A stretch of DNA of 62,878 nt from Sphingobacteriaceae bacterium (lineage in GTDB: Bacteria; Bacteroidota; Bacteroidia; UBA7662), in contig PNNG01000025.1 of NCBI GenBank assembly GCA_013824115.1, positions 1 through 62,878 of the forward strand. Direction: 5' to 3'. The notes under the pieces are model-generated. The model searched no databases. It was not told the origin of the DNA and was given only the letters and a program-made list of their open reading frames with translations. Shown here piece after piece: positions 18,723 through 28,625 of this stretch. Made by a program: the position numbers and the translations under genes. Numbering within the stretch: position 1 is the first letter of the stretch; the number at the start of each line of letters is the position of its first letter.

Positions 18723-19725
18723 TTTAACGCATAATCTACCCGAGGAGCTGAACCGTCCTTTACAATTCCAGCCCATTTTCAAGGAGAAAATATGGGGCGG
18801 GAGGCGTATGGAGGCGCTATTGAACAAAGCAACCGGACATTTGCCCAATTGCGGCGAAAGCTGGGAAATTTCAGGGGTTTCGGGCGATGTAAGTGCCTTG
18901 TCAAACGGAAGTGCCAGTTTGCAGCAGCTGCTAGAACGGTACCAAGGTTTGCTTACTGGACAGCGTGTTTATGAACGACATGGCAACGAATTCCCGCTGC
19001 TGATTAAGTTCTTGGACGCTGACGAGGATTTGTCGGTTCAAGTGCACCCCAACGATGCCCAAGCCCGCGAACGGCACCAATGTTTAGGCAAAACGGAAAT
19101 GTGGTACATCCTGCATGCCGAGCCAGGTGCGGAACTGGTGGTTGGATTTGAAAAGGACACACGGCCCGAAGAATATGTAGCCGCGGTGGAATCGGGCGAG
19201 TTAATGGATTTGCTTCACCGCGAAAAAGTGCAGCCGGGCGATGCATTGTACATACCCGCAGGCCGCATCCATACCATTGGAAAAGGCATTGTGTTGGCCG
19301 AAATTCAGCAAAGTAGCGACATCACTTACCGCATTTACGACTTCAATCGCACCGATAATGCCGGTCACAAACGTGAATTGCATACCGAACAAGCTTTGGG
19401 AGTGCTTGATTTTAAAGCCTATCCTGCTTATAAAGCGGCCTATACCGACCAGCTCAATGCTCCCGTGTTTTTGTCAGGAGGCGAGTATTTCCACACCCAT
19501 AAATGGTGGCTTAACCAGCCCATGCAGCGCAATTTGCTGGCTCTTGATAGCTTGGTCATATACCTCTGCGTGAAAGGCAGTTGTCGTATACAAGCTGGCG
19601 AAGGCAGCATACAGCTCGAAAAGGGACAAACTTGCCTCATTCCGGCTTGCATTGCCGATGTGAAACTACAACCTGAAGGCGAATGCGTCCTGCTCGAAAC
19701 TTATGTCCCCCAATACCATGCCTGA
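18715..19725 (+). CDS. manA: Mannose-6-phosphate isomerase, class I
   Basis: 336-aa cupin-fold zinc enzyme converting fructose-6-phosphate to mannose-6-phosphate, the entry to GDP-mannose. N-terminal [18 protein letters not shown] is typical. Zinc-ligand motifs are SVQVHPND and KTEMWYIL in the first cupin and [19 protein letters not shown] next. The C-terminal cupin half (about 230-336) is weaker. Its ATG lies within the last codons of pgi, and its stop overlaps the lipB start, so translation is probably coupled across all three genes. Confidence 0.94.
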   Translation: MSDLTHNLPEELNRPLQFQPIFKEKIWGGRRMEALLNKATGHLPNCGESWEISGVSGDVSALSNGSASLQQLLERYQGLLTGQRVYERHGNEFPLLIKFLDADEDLSVQVHPNDAQARERHQCLGKTEMWYILHAEPGAELVVGFEKDTRPEEYVAAVESGELMDLLHREKVQPGDALYIPAGRIHTIGKGIVLAEIQQSSDITYRIYDFNRTDNAGHKRELHTEQALGVLDFKAYPAYKAAYTDQLNAPVFLSGGEYFHTHKWWLNQPMQRNLLALDSLVIYLCVKGSCRIQAGEGSIQLEKGQTCLIPACIADVKLQPEGECVLLETYVPQYHA

Positions 19726-20455
19726 GGTTGCGGTTTATGATTTGGGGCGGATGGATTATCAGTCGTGTTGGGACTTGCAAGAGCGCCTATTCGCGGCCAA
19801 ACTGCAATTAAAAACCGAAAACCGGAATCTGCCCCCCGAAAATCAGCATACCATTGCCCATCAGCTATTGCTTGTGGAGCACCCCCATGTGTATACCTTG
19901 GGAAAAAGCGGCAAACCCGAAAATTTATTGCTCAACGAGGAGCAACTTCAAGAAGTAGAGGCGACCTATTATCGCATCAACAGAGGCGGTGATATTACGT
20001 ATCACGGTCCGGGCCAATTGGTGGTTTACCCCATGCTCGATTTGGAACAACTCCGCACCGACATTCACTGGTATATGCGCAGCTTGGAAGAGGTAGTCAT
20101 CCAAACGCTGGCCCACTGGGGCATTCAAGGTCAAAGGTATCAGGGATATACTGGGGTTTGGTTGGATGCCGCCGACGATAGTAAAGCGCGGAAGATATGT
20201 GCTATGGGGGTGCGTACCAGTCGCTGGGTAACCATGCACGGCATTGCGCTCAATGTAAATGCCGATTTAAAATACTTCAAACACATAGTGCCTTGTGGCA
20301 TCGACGATAAGGCAGTGGCCAGCATGCAGCAGGAACTCCAACAAACGGTGGCCATGAATGAAGTAAAAGAACAGTTTTTACCTGCATTTGCGCAGATTTT
20401 TGGCTGTGCCTTGCGGTGGGATGTGGCTTCGAGCTTGCCAAGTACATCAGTTTAG
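19718..20455 (+). CDS. lipB: Octanoyl-[acyl-carrier-protein]:protein octanoyltransferase
   Basis: 245-aa enzyme transferring octanoate from ACP to lipoyl domains. The LipB signature RGGDITYHGPGQLVVYPML is intact. The catalytic Cys and Lys are in the PCGI region (IVPCGIDDKAV) and KICAMGVRTSRWVTMHG. The start at 19718 (ATG CCT GAG) is preferred because it overlaps the manA stop; another ATG 15 nt upstream would add five residues. LipA is not in this window. A -7 promoter box follows for the next gene, so the pgi-manA-lipB unit probably ends here. Confidence 0.95.
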   Translation: MPEVAVYDLGRMDYQSCWDLQERLFAAKLQLKTENRNLPPENQHTIAHQLLLVEHPHVYTLGKSGKPENLLLNEEQLQEVEATYYRINRGGDITYHGPGQLVVYPMLDLEQLRTDIHWYMRSLEEVVIQTLAHWGIQGQRYQGYTGVWLDAADDSKARKICAMGVRTSRWVTMHGIALNVNADLKYFKHIVPCGIDDKAVASMQQELQQTVAMNEVKEQFLPAFAQIFGCALRWDVASSLPSTSV

Positions 20456-20496
20456 CACTGGACATGCTAGCACAGCCAAAAAGCCGTTCAACTGAT

Positions 20497-20504
20497 TAAC
20501 TTTG
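20497..20504 (+). promoter_or_regulatory. -7 element upstream of the AsmA-like gene
   Basis: TAACTTTG matches TAnnTTTG, 16 nt before the ATG at 20521. No clear TTG at -33. Confidence 0.45.
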
Positions 20505-20520
20505 TACCAAACCACTGAAC

Positions 20521-23403
20521 ATGCTCAAGAAAATTCTCCTCGTTATTGGCGGATTGATATTCATCCTTCTGGCGGCAGCCATCGTTTTGCCGATTGTTTA
20601 CAAAGACAAAATCAAAGCACTGCTGGTAGAAGAAGTCAATACAAACTTACGTGCAACCGTTAGTTTGGGCGATGTGGGCTTGAATCTGTTTCGCAGCTTC
20701 CCCAATTTCAGTCTCACGGTCGATAATTTTGTAGTAGCCAATCACGCTCCCTTTGAGGGCGACACTTTGGCCAATATTGGCAAATTCCGCTTTGAAATCG
20801 ATTTGTTGTCGGTTTTGGGTGGTGGCGATCTCGAAATCAAGTCTATTTCTATGGCCGATGCGCGCCTGCATTTGCGCATGTTGGCCGATGAATCGGTGAA
20901 CTGGGACATTACCATTCCCGATACCACGGCGGTGGAGCAGCTGCCCGAAGAGCCTTCCCAATTTGCTTTTGCCATTCAGAAATACGCCCTCGAAAATGTG
21001 GACATCATTTATGAAGACGACTATTTCAAACAATCTGCCCAACTTTTGGGTGTAAACCACAAGGGCTCGGGCGATTTTACACAAGACGATTTTGTGCTGA
21101 AAACCTTCACCGAAGTAGCCTCTTTCAGTTATGCCTTCGAAGGGGTAAGGTACATCAGCAAAGCCAAAGGCAAGTTCGATGTGCCCATTGCCATCAATAT
21201 GCCTGCGTTCAGCTTCACCTTCACCGAAAACGATCTGTATCTCAATGAGTTGAACCTCAAATTTGCTGGGGTGGTGGCCATGCCTGCCGACGACATCAGT
21301 ATGGATTTGACCTTCAACACGCCGCAAAGCGATTTTCGTGCGCTTTTAAGCGTGGTGCCCGGCATGTTCAATGAGTATTTCAAAGACATTAAGACCTCTG
21401 GCAAATTTGTGTTCGACGGTAAAATGAAAGGCGTTTACAACGATACCAGCATGCCGGCTTTTGATTTTAAATTGTTGGTTGATAAGGGCTATTTTCAATA
21501 TCCTGCCTTGCCAGCAGCGGTGAAAAACATCAACATGGATTTGGCCATTGTGAATCCGAATGGTGATTTGGATGCCACTACCGTAAACCTCAAAGACTTG
21601 AGTATGGATTTAGGCGGCAATCCCATGCAGCTCAAGCTCTTTTCGTCCACACCCATGAGCGATCCTTTTGTAGAAGCATCTTTCAAAGGAGCGCTTGATT
21701 TGGCTGAAGTAAAAAATTGGTATCCGGTAGATGCGGTGAAATCGTTGAAGGGCCAATTTTCGGGCGATTTAACGGCCCGTGGTAACATGAGTGCTATCGA
21801 TCAGCAGCGCTACACCGACTTCACGCTCGACGGCTCCATGACGCTGCGTGATTTCTACACCGTGTACGAAGGCATTGAGCAGGGCATCCAAGTAAAGGAA
21901 GCCAGCATGAAGTTTTCGCCGCGTTTTGTAGAATTGGTGAATTTCGATTTACAGATGGGCAGCTCCGATTTGGTAGCCAAAGGCAGAATCGACAATATGG
22001 TTACGTACTATTTTAACCGCGATGTATTGAAGGGTAGCTTTTTGATGAAGTCGAACCTACTGCATTTGAACGAGCTCATGGGGTCTTCAGAAAGCAGTAC
22101 GCCTGATGAACCAGCCACAGAAAGTGCCGCGCTCGAAGTAGTTGAAATTCCCGGAAACATTGATTTTGCTGTAATGGCCGACTTCAAGCGCGTTTTGTAC
22201 GACAATATGGAAATCAGTCAGATGCAAGGCAATTTGATATTGCGTGACCAAACTTTGGGTTTCCGAGATGTGAATATGGGGGTTTTGGGTGGCACCATTC
22301 AAATGTCGGGCACCTATGATACCCGCAAACCTGGAAAACCAGTATTCGACTTCAATTTGGGCATGCAGCAATTCAGCGTGCAAGAAACTTTCAAAACGTT
22401 TGTCACCATGCAGAAAGTAGCCCCCATTGGTCAGTATACCAGCGGTACTTTTAGTACTGGATTTGGGATTAAAGGCGATCTACAGCAAGACATGACCCCC
22501 GATTTGAACAGCCTCAATGGTGGCGGATTGATGAAAATTCCAAATGCTACTATCAGTGGGTTTAAGCCTTTGGAAAAGCTGGCCGAGGTCACCAAAATGC
22601 AAAATCTCAATCGCATGGAAGTCAAAAATGTAGATTTGAGTTTTGAATTTGAAGAGGGTCGGGTATTTATTCAGCCATTTGAAGTGCTGTACCAAGACAT
22701 GAAGTTGACCATTTTTGGTTCAAACGGATTTGATCAAAGCATCGATTACACCATCAATATGGAGGTGCCACGCGCTAAGTTAGGTGCTGCCAATACGCTC
22801 ATGCAATCGCTCAGCAAGCAAGCAGCTGCCAGGGGCGTTAATCTCGAGCTTTCGCCCAATGTGAACATCAAAGTGAAGATGACGGGAACAGTTACCGACC
22901 CTAAGGTGAGTGCCGATTTAGCCGAAATGACATCTGGCGCTGCAGGAAACCTGAAGCAACAAGCCTTAGATGAATTAGATCGCAAGAAAAAGGAGTTAGA
23001 AGACAAGGCAAAAGCTGAGGCAGAGCGGCTCAAGCAGGAATTGGATGCCAAAAAGCGTCAAACAGAGCAAAAAGCCAAGGACGAATTGGCAAAGAAGCGC
23101 CAGCAAGCGCAAGCCGAGGCCGACCGTCTGATCAGCCAAGCCGAGCAGCAGGCCACACGCTTGCGTGCCGAAGGCAAATCTGCTGCAGATGTGATTCGAA
23201 AGCAGTCGAACGAAACGGCCGACAAATTGATTCGCGATGCAGGAAGCAATCCAGTGAAAAAATTGGCGGCTGAAAAAGCTGCCCAACAAATCAGGAAAGA
23301 AGGAGAGCAAAAAGCCCAAAGGACTGAGCAGGAGGCCAACCAACGTGCCGATCAATTGCTGGCAGAGGCACGCCGCAGAGCCGATGCGCTGTTAAACCCC
23401 TAA
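20521..23403 (+). CDS. AsmA-like family protein with long C-terminal charged helix
   Basis: 960-aa protein. It has one N-terminal transmembrane anchor (residues about 5-27) followed by a long beta-rich region typical of AsmA/TamB-like proteins. N-terminal recognition features are RATVSLGDVGLNLFRSFPNF and FEIDLLSVLGGGDLEIKSIS. Residues about 640-800 contain the C-terminal AsmA-like domain (LNSLNGGGLMKIPNATISG). From about residue 815 to 960 it becomes a Lys/Glu/Gln/Ala-rich predicted coiled coil, an unusual tail for this family. AsmA-like proteins are thought to bridge the envelope and help lipid transport; that role here is inference. Ten bases separate it from the deaminase gene downstream. 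Confidence 0.82.
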   Translation: MLKKILLVIGGLIFILLAAAIVLPIVYKDKIKALLVEEVNTNLRATVSLGDVGLNLFRSFPNFSLTVDNFVVANHAPFEGDTLANIGKFRFEIDLLSVLGGGDLEIKSISMADARLHLRMLADESVNWDITIPDTTAVEQLPEEPSQFAFAIQKYALENVDIIYEDDYFKQSAQLLGVNHKGSGDFTQDDFVLKTFTEVASFSYAFEGVRYISKAKGKFDVPIAINMPAFSFTFTENDLYLNELNLKFAGVVAMPADDISMDLTFNTPQSDFRALLSVVPGMFNEYFKDIKTSGKFVFDGKMKGVYNDTSMPAFDFKLLVDKGYFQYPALPAAVKNINMDLAIVNPNGDLDATTVNLKDLSMDLGGNPMQLKLFSSTPMSDPFVEASFKGALDLAEVKNWYPVDAVKSLKGQFSGDLTARGNMSAIDQQRYTDFTLDGSMTLRDFYTVYEGIEQGIQVKEASMKFSPRFVELVNFDLQMGSSDLVAKGRIDNMVTYYFNRDVLKGSFLMKSNLLHLNELMGSSESSTPDEPATESAALEVVEIPGNIDFAVMADFKRVLYDNMEISQMQGNLILRDQTLGFRDVNMGVLGGTIQMSGTYDTRKPGKPVFDFNLGMQQFSVQETFKTFVTMQKVAPIGQYTSGTFSTGFGIKGDLQQDMTPDLNSLNGGGLMKIPNATISGFKPLEKLAEVTKMQNLNRMEVKNVDLSFEFEEGRVFIQPFEVLYQDMKLTIFGSNGFDQSIDYTINMEVPRAKLGAANTLMQSLSKQAAARGVNLELSPNVNIKVKMTGTVTDPKVSADLAEMTSGAAGNLKQQALDELDRKKKELEDKAKAEAERLKQELDAKKRQTEQKAKDELAKKRQQAQAEADRLISQAEQQATRLRAEGKSAADVIRKQSNETADKLIRDAGSNPVKKLAAEKAAQQIRKEGEQKAQRTEQEANQRADQLLAEARRRADALLNP

Positions 23404-23413
23404 TACCACCCCA

Positions 23414-23848
23414 ATGGATGAATTTATGCAGGCCGCCTTGGCCGAAGCGCGTGCTGGCATGGCCGAAGGAGGTATTCCTATTGGTTCGGTGTTGGTGAAA
23501 GACGGCAAGCTCATAGCGGCCGGACGCAACAAAAGGGTACAAGAAAACAACCCCATTTTGCATGGCGAAATGGACTGCTTGTTCAATGCCGGAAGGGTAG
23601 GCTCCTACAAAGACACCGTCATCTATTCTACCCTCATGCCTTGCTTTATGTGTGCGGGTACCATTGTGCAGTTCAAAATACCGAAAGTGATTGTGGGTGA
23701 ATCGCGTACTTTCTCAGGAGCCCGAACTTTCATGGAGCAGCATGGGGTGGAGGTAGTGGATCTGGACTTGCAGGAATGCGTAACAATGATGGAACAGTTT
23801 ATTTCCAGTCGGCCTGAGTTGTGGAACGAAGACATCGGTGAGTTGTGA
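23414..23848 (+). CDS. Nucleoside/cytosine deaminase family protein (yeast Fcy1-like)
   Basis: 144-aa zinc deaminase. The catalytic HGE (ILHGEMDCL) and the second zinc motif PCFMCAG are intact. The segments EGGIPIGSVLVKDG and FISSRPELWNEDIGEL resemble yeast cytosine deaminase, which ends in a similar RP-x-x-W-x-EDIGE stretch, more than bacterial TadA or CDD. It likely deaminates cytosine or a related free base; no substrate assay can be inferred from sequence. It lies 10 bp after the AsmA-like gene, so transcription is shared. Cytidine deaminase proper is a separate gene at 32321. Confidence 0.88.
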   Translation: MDEFMQAALAEARAGMAEGGIPIGSVLVKDGKLIAAGRNKRVQENNPILHGEMDCLFNAGRVGSYKDTVIYSTLMPCFMCAGTIVQFKIPKVIVGESRTFSGARTFMEQHGVEVVDLDLQECVTMMEQFISSRPELWNEDIGEL

Positions 23849-23950
23849 TCTCTCCTTTGGTAGCCTATAGTTGCAGTATTTGTTGCTTTTTGTTTTAGGT
23901 GTCGGCCACTTATAAATAGGCATGTAATCAACATTTTCTTTGGAATTCGC

Positions 23951-23980
23951 TTGGTATGCTGAGATAAAAGCTTAGATTTG
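23951..23980 (+). promoter_or_regulatory. Promoter of the multi-PAS gene
   Basis: TTG at 23951-23953, a 19-nt spacer, then TAGATTTG at 23973-23980. This is a full Bacteroidota-type -33/-7 promoter, giving a leader of about 20 nt before the ATG at 24007. Confidence 0.7.
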
Positions 23981-24006
23981 GATATTCAGGTCGTTAATTG
24001 ACTGAT

Positions 24007-27000
24007 ATGGAAACCAAACCTAAATCCACAACACAAGGCTTTTCGAAAACACAAGGTTTTGAATTGTTGGAGCATCTCCCATATGGGGTCATGGTTGCCG
24101 ACAAGAAGAGCAGTTCTTTCGTTTACAGCAATAAACACATACAAAGTCTTTTAGGCTATTCCGCTGATGAACTGATGGGCAAAACGCCTGAATTTATTCA
24201 TCCTGCCGAAGAGCTCGATAGGGTGATGATGTCTTTTCAAGCCATGCTTACAGGCGAGATGCAATTGGTGAATAACATTCGGTTTTTAACCAAGCATGGG
24301 GCCATTGTAGTTTGTGACATTCGTGCTCAATTGCTCGAATCAGATGGCCATACTTTTATTTGTGGTTTTTTTATAGAAGCCGATTTAAACACCAAACCCT
24401 TAAAAAGAAGTGACGAAGAGCATGTTCTAAAACAACGTTTGAATGCCGCTCAAGAAGTAGGTAAAATGGGTTTTTGGACCTTATTTCATGCCAGCGGAAA
24501 GCTTGAATGGTCGGATCACACTTTCCGCATTTTTGGATTTCAGCCACAAAGTTTTCAGCCGAGTTTAAGTCAGTTGCTTACGATTGTGTATCCCGACGAT
24601 CGGCACTTGGTGGAAACGAACTTCGCCAAACACCTTCAAGAGCGTATCCCTTATGATTTGATCCACCGCATCATTGATGCCAAGGCCGAAGTAAAGTACT
24701 TGCGCGAAAGGTGTAAAACAAGTTTCGACCCTTTGGGCAATCCCATCTATTCTTTTGGGACCGTTGTAGATGTTACCGAACTTGAGCAGGCCCGTTTGGA
24801 TGCCATTAATAATCTGGAACAACTTCAACAGATTCTTTCGAACAGCCGATCGTTTTATTGGGAAAGCGATCCAAAAGGCCATATTCTGTCGCTCAGCGAA
24901 AGTGCTGCTGCCTTGTTGGGCTACTCCAATAAACAGCTTGATGGTCAATTCATATCCGATTTTGTGGCTTTAAATGAGCTCGCCGACCCGGCTTTGTACG
25001 ACGATTTTTTAAATGGCCGACTCGAATATGTTGAAGATGCCTATTTGCCTTTTCGTGATGCCGAGAATCAGGTTGTTTGGTTCGTTATTCGGGCCCAAAG
25101 GCGAATGGATGCCCAAGGAAATTTTGTAGGATATTCGGGTAGTGCCTCAGAAGTAACCGAGCGCAAATTGGCGGAAGAGCAATTGCAAGAAAGTGAAGCA
25201 CGTTTCAGGAGCATTGCCGAAACCTTGCCCGGTGCAGTATGGATAAGTGATCTTGATTTCAAGATGAGTTATGTGAGCAAAGGCATTACTACGCTCACAG
25301 GTTACAGTCAGGAAACCTTTTTGAGCCAGCCACGCCAAGAGCGATATGTGTCCGTAGACCTCGAAAAAGTAGAAACTTACATTCAACTTCAAAGAGATGC
25401 ATTAAAATCGGGCGAATGGAAAAATGGGTCCGAAATCCGTTTGGAGGTCCAAATAAAATGCGCCGATGGGAGTTTCAAATGGGTGCAAATTACCACTACC
25501 GTTTTGCAAGATCACCTGCAACAGCCTTCGGGTTATTTGGGAGTGGTAACCGATATTTCGTCACTCATTGAGAGAGAGGAAATGCTCACCCGGCTGAATA
25601 AGGTTTTGGAGGAAGGAGGTAGGATGGCCCAAATGGGAACTTGGGAATTGGAATTATCTTCAAACCGCCTCCAATGGGGCAAAGTTACCCGTGAAATTCA
25701 TGAAGTAGATGATTCCTTTGAGCCTTCGCTCAACAATGCCTTGCAATTTTATTTGCCCGAAGATCGAGATAAGCTTTCGGCTTTGGTATTGGGCATCCAA
25801 AGCAATGGCGGCATCTACGACATTGAGCTGAAGATACGGACAGCCAAGGGCCATGAACGCTGGGTACGAACCATGGGTCAGGCGGAGTTTAAAGGTGAAA
25901 CATGTCTGCGGCTTTGGGGGGTGATATTAAATATTGATGAGTACAAACAAAAGACCATTGCATTGGAGCAAGAGCGTGCTCGTCTTAAAAATGTGATAGG
26001 TGCCACCAAAGTAGCAACCTGGTTTTGGAATGTACAATCCGGTGAAACCATTTTTGATGACCGCTGGGCCGAGATGGGGGGGTACACCCTGAAAGAACTG
26101 GAACCCATAAGCATCAAAACTTGGGAAATGCTTTGCCACCCCGAGGATTTGGCACTGGCCACCGAAAGGCTAGAAGCCTACTTTGCAGGCAACAGCGATA
26201 CCTATGAAACAGAATTCCGGCTCAAACACAAGGAAGGTCATTGGGTTTGGGTACGCGATGTAGGTTCGGTAGTTGAATGGACGGCCGATGGCAAGCCTTT
26301 GGCCATGTATGGAACCCATGAGGACATTACCCAGTCTTTAGAACTCAATCAACAGCTCAAAGAAAAAGATCAGCGGTTAAGACTTATCACTGAAAACCTG
26401 AATGAGGTGTTTTGGCTTCGCGATGCGGAAAATAAAAAATTGTTGTATTTGAGTCCGAGTGCTGAAAGCATGTATGGTATTCCGGTCGAAGTACTTATTG
26501 AAAGGCCCGAAAAATGGCTCGAATTGGTGCATCCCGAAGATTTTCCCGAAGTAAAAAAAGTTCTCAGAGCACAAAAACCAGGTGGTTCATGGGAGTTGCT
26601 GTATCGTGTACAGCGTCCAAACGGGCAGATAGCTTGGATTCAGAGTTCAAGCAGGGCTGTTTACGATGAGAAGGGCATTTTGGTTGGTCATGCTGGATTT
26701 TCATCGGACGTGAGTGTAAGAGAAAATTTGCTGCATGCCCTCGAAAAGGCAGAGCAAAAGTACCGCATCATTGCCGAGAACAACTCGAACTGGGAGTTTT
26801 GGCAATTGCCTACAGGGCAATTCGCCTATCACTCACCCAGCAGTGAGTTGATTACCGGTTACAAGGCCGAAGAACTGCTTGATTTTTCCGATAAATTGAT
26901 TGAACTCATCCACCCCGACGACAGGAAAGCTTATCGGGAGCATCATACTGATGTAGGTTGCAAGCGCACCGATGGCCGCATTGGATTTCGAATAGTCAAT

Positions 27001-28512
27001 CGCAATGGATGTATTAGGCACATCGAACACATCTGCCAGCCGGTTTTCGATCACAAAGGCATTTACATGGGGGTGAGAGGCACCAACATCGATGTTACCG
27101 AAAAGAAGGAAGCCGAGCAGCAACTTCGCAAACTGTGGAAAGCTGTAGAGCAAAGCAAAGCGAGCATAGTTGTTACCAATTTGAATGGTGATATTGAATA
27201 TGTAAATCCCTACTTCAGTGAGTTAACAGGTTACAGTGCGGAGGATGCTATTGGAAAAAACCCCAGAATATTGAGTACCGGGCATACCAAAAAGTCGGGT
27301 TACAAACAAATGTTTGACAAATTGGGAAAGGGAGAAACCTGGCAAGGAGAATTTTTAAACAGAAAGCGAAATGGCGATTTGTACTGGGAATCTGCAACCA
27401 TCTCGCCCATTAAAAACGAACAAGGTGTGGTTGAAAGCTACCTCGCCATTAAAGAAGACATAACTGAACGCAAGCTGTTAAACGAAACGCTTGAAGCAAG
27501 TGAGCAGAAATACCGACTTATTGCCGAGCACACCTCCGACGTGATTTGGGTTTTTAACTTTAACAAACAGCAGTTTACCTATGTAAGTCCGTCTGTTTTT
27601 CAACTCAGAGGATTCACTGTAGATGAGGCCTTGTCGCATACCATTGAAAGCACCATGGGGGAAGAAGCACGCAGGAAGTATCAGGAGGGATTGGTGGCAC
27701 GCATTGAAGAGTACAAGCAAGGCATCATCAACGAAATTCAGCCGATGGTGGTTGAAATTACGCAACCGCACAAAGCAGGTCATTGGGTTTGGGTAGAAGT
27801 AAATATGAAATTCTACAAAAACAATGCTGGAGAAGTAGAGGCCATTGGGGTGAGTCGCGATATACAAGAGCGAAAAAAAGCGGAGGTTTTACGCGAAAAG
27901 ATGCAAAAAGAGCTGGAAGAAAATGAAGCTCGATTTAAGACCTTGTTCTACGATAACGCTTCCGCCATGTATCTGATAGATGCATCTAACGGCTGTTTTA
28001 GCGATGCTAACGAGGCTGCTTTATCGTTCTATGGCTACCAGCTGAAAGATTTTGTGGGTAAGCCAACGTGGCAAATCAATGGCGACAAACAGTATTTCAA
28101 ACGAAAGTTGGCTTTTTTAGAAGAGCACGGACAGGGAAGGTTTGAATTTACCCACTTCCGTGCCGATGGCACCCAAGTGGATGTAGAGCTTTTTAGCTCT
28201 TTGTTGATGGTGAATGGTGTGGCTACCATCCATGAAATTGTGCATGATATCAGCGACCGCAATAAATACTTCAAAGAAATAGAGCGCCAGAATGCTGTTT
28301 TAAAAGAAATTGCGTGGACGCAATCGCATGTAATGAGGGCACCCGTTGCACGCATCATGGGATTGGTGGCCTTGCTGGAAGAAGAGCAGACTAGTATTCA
28401 AAAAGAGAAATCAATTCTCAATAGTTTGATAGGCTCGGCGCGTGAGTTGGATGAAATGATCCATCAAGTGAATCACCAAACCAAAGAACTCGAAAGCGAC
28501 AAGCTTGGCTGA
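24007..28512 (+). CDS. Multi-PAS sensor protein (about eleven PAS domains) ending in an H-box without ATPase domain
   Basis: 1501-aa soluble protein without signal peptide or membrane segment. I count about eleven consecutive PAS/PAC units of roughly 110-130 residues each, recognised by repeated GYS/GYT-x-E-x-L loops, HPEDxxxV motifs and closing DITERK/DVTE-type PAC ends. After the last PAS comes KEIAWTQSHVMRAPVARIMG, a HisKA-like H-box with His near residue 1441. Only about 60 residues follow, so the HATPase catalytic domain is absent. The rplS terminator lies right behind the stop, leaving no room for a lost domain. A TTG three codons upstream is an alternative start. It could be phosphorylated in trans or act as a scaffold; ligands are unknown. 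Confidence 0.87.
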   Translation: METKPKSTTQGFSKTQGFELLEHLPYGVMVADKKSSSFVYSNKHIQSLLGYSADELMGKTPEFIHPAEELDRVMMSFQAMLTGEMQLVNNIRFLTKHGAIVVCDIRAQLLESDGHTFICGFFIEADLNTKPLKRSDEEHVLKQRLNAAQEVGKMGFWTLFHASGKLEWSDHTFRIFGFQPQSFQPSLSQLLTIVYPDDRHLVETNFAKHLQERIPYDLIHRIIDAKAEVKYLRERCKTSFDPLGNPIYSFGTVVDVTELEQARLDAINNLEQLQQILSNSRSFYWESDPKGHILSLSESAAALLGYSNKQLDGQFISDFVALNELADPALYDDFLNGRLEYVEDAYLPFRDAENQVVWFVIRAQRRMDAQGNFVGYSGSASEVTERKLAEEQLQESEARFRSIAETLPGAVWISDLDFKMSYVSKGITTLTGYSQETFLSQPRQERYVSVDLEKVETYIQLQRDALKSGEWKNGSEIRLEVQIKCADGSFKWVQITTTVLQDHLQQPSGYLGVVTDISSLIEREEMLTRLNKVLEEGGRMAQMGTWELELSSNRLQWGKVTREIHEVDDSFEPSLNNALQFYLPEDRDKLSALVLGIQSNGGIYDIELKIRTAKGHERWVRTMGQAEFKGETCLRLWGVILNIDEYKQKTIALEQERARLKNVIGATKVATWFWNVQSGETIFDDRWAEMGGYTLKELEPISIKTWEMLCHPEDLALATERLEAYFAGNSDTYETEFRLKHKEGHWVWVRDVGSVVEWTADGKPLAMYGTHEDITQSLELNQQLKEKDQRLRLITENLNEVFWLRDAENKKLLYLSPSAESMYGIPVEVLIERPEKWLELVHPEDFPEVKKVLRAQKPGGSWELLYRVQRPNGQIAWIQSSSRAVYDEKGILVGHAGFSSDVSVRENLLHALEKAEQKYRIIAENNSNWEFWQLPTGQFAYHSPSSELITGYKAEELLDFSDKLIELIHPDDRKAYREHHTDVGCKRTDGRIGFRIVNRNGCIRHIEHICQPVFDHKGIYMGVRGTNIDVTEKKEAEQQLRKLWKAVEQSKASIVVTNLNGDIEYVNPYFSELTGYSAEDAIGKNPRILSTGHTKKSGYKQMFDKLGKGETWQGEFLNRKRNGDLYWESATISPIKNEQGVVESYLAIKEDITERKLLNETLEASEQKYRLIAEHTSDVIWVFNFNKQQFTYVSPSVFQLRGFTVDEALSHTIESTMGEEARRKYQEGLVARIEEYKQGIINEIQPMVVEITQPHKAGHWVWVEVNMKFYKNNAGEVEAIGVSRDIQERKKAEVLREKMQKELEENEARFKTLFYDNASAMYLIDASNGCFSDANEAALSFYGYQLKDFVGKPTWQINGDKQYFKRKLAFLEEHGQGRFEFTHFRADGTQVDVELFSSLLMVNGVATIHEIVHDISDRNKYFKEIERQNAVLKEIAWTQSHVMRAPVARIMGLVALLEEEQTSIQKEKSILNSLIGSARELDEMIHQVNHQTKELESDKLG

Positions 28513-28573
28513 TTCGCAATCCAACTTTATTCAAGGAGAATGACGGCTGCTTGCAATCAATCTAAAATGTATA

Positions 28574-28614
28574 CCAACAAAAAAGCCACAGCTAAACTGT
28601 GGCTTTTTTGTTGG
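28574..28614. terminator. Bidirectional intrinsic terminator between the multi-PAS gene and rplS
   Basis: Perfect 18-bp stem (CCAACAAAAAAGCCACAG with its complement) and a 5-nt CTAAA loop. The stem carries A6 on one side and T6 on the other, so it can terminate convergent transcripts from both strands. Confidence 0.9.
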
Positions 28615-28625
28615 TTGAGAAGCAA

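Noticed and set aside
28513..28573. A lost HATPase domain downstream of the multi-PAS gene
   Set aside because: Only about 60 bp separate the stop from the terminator, with no kinase-like frame in them.
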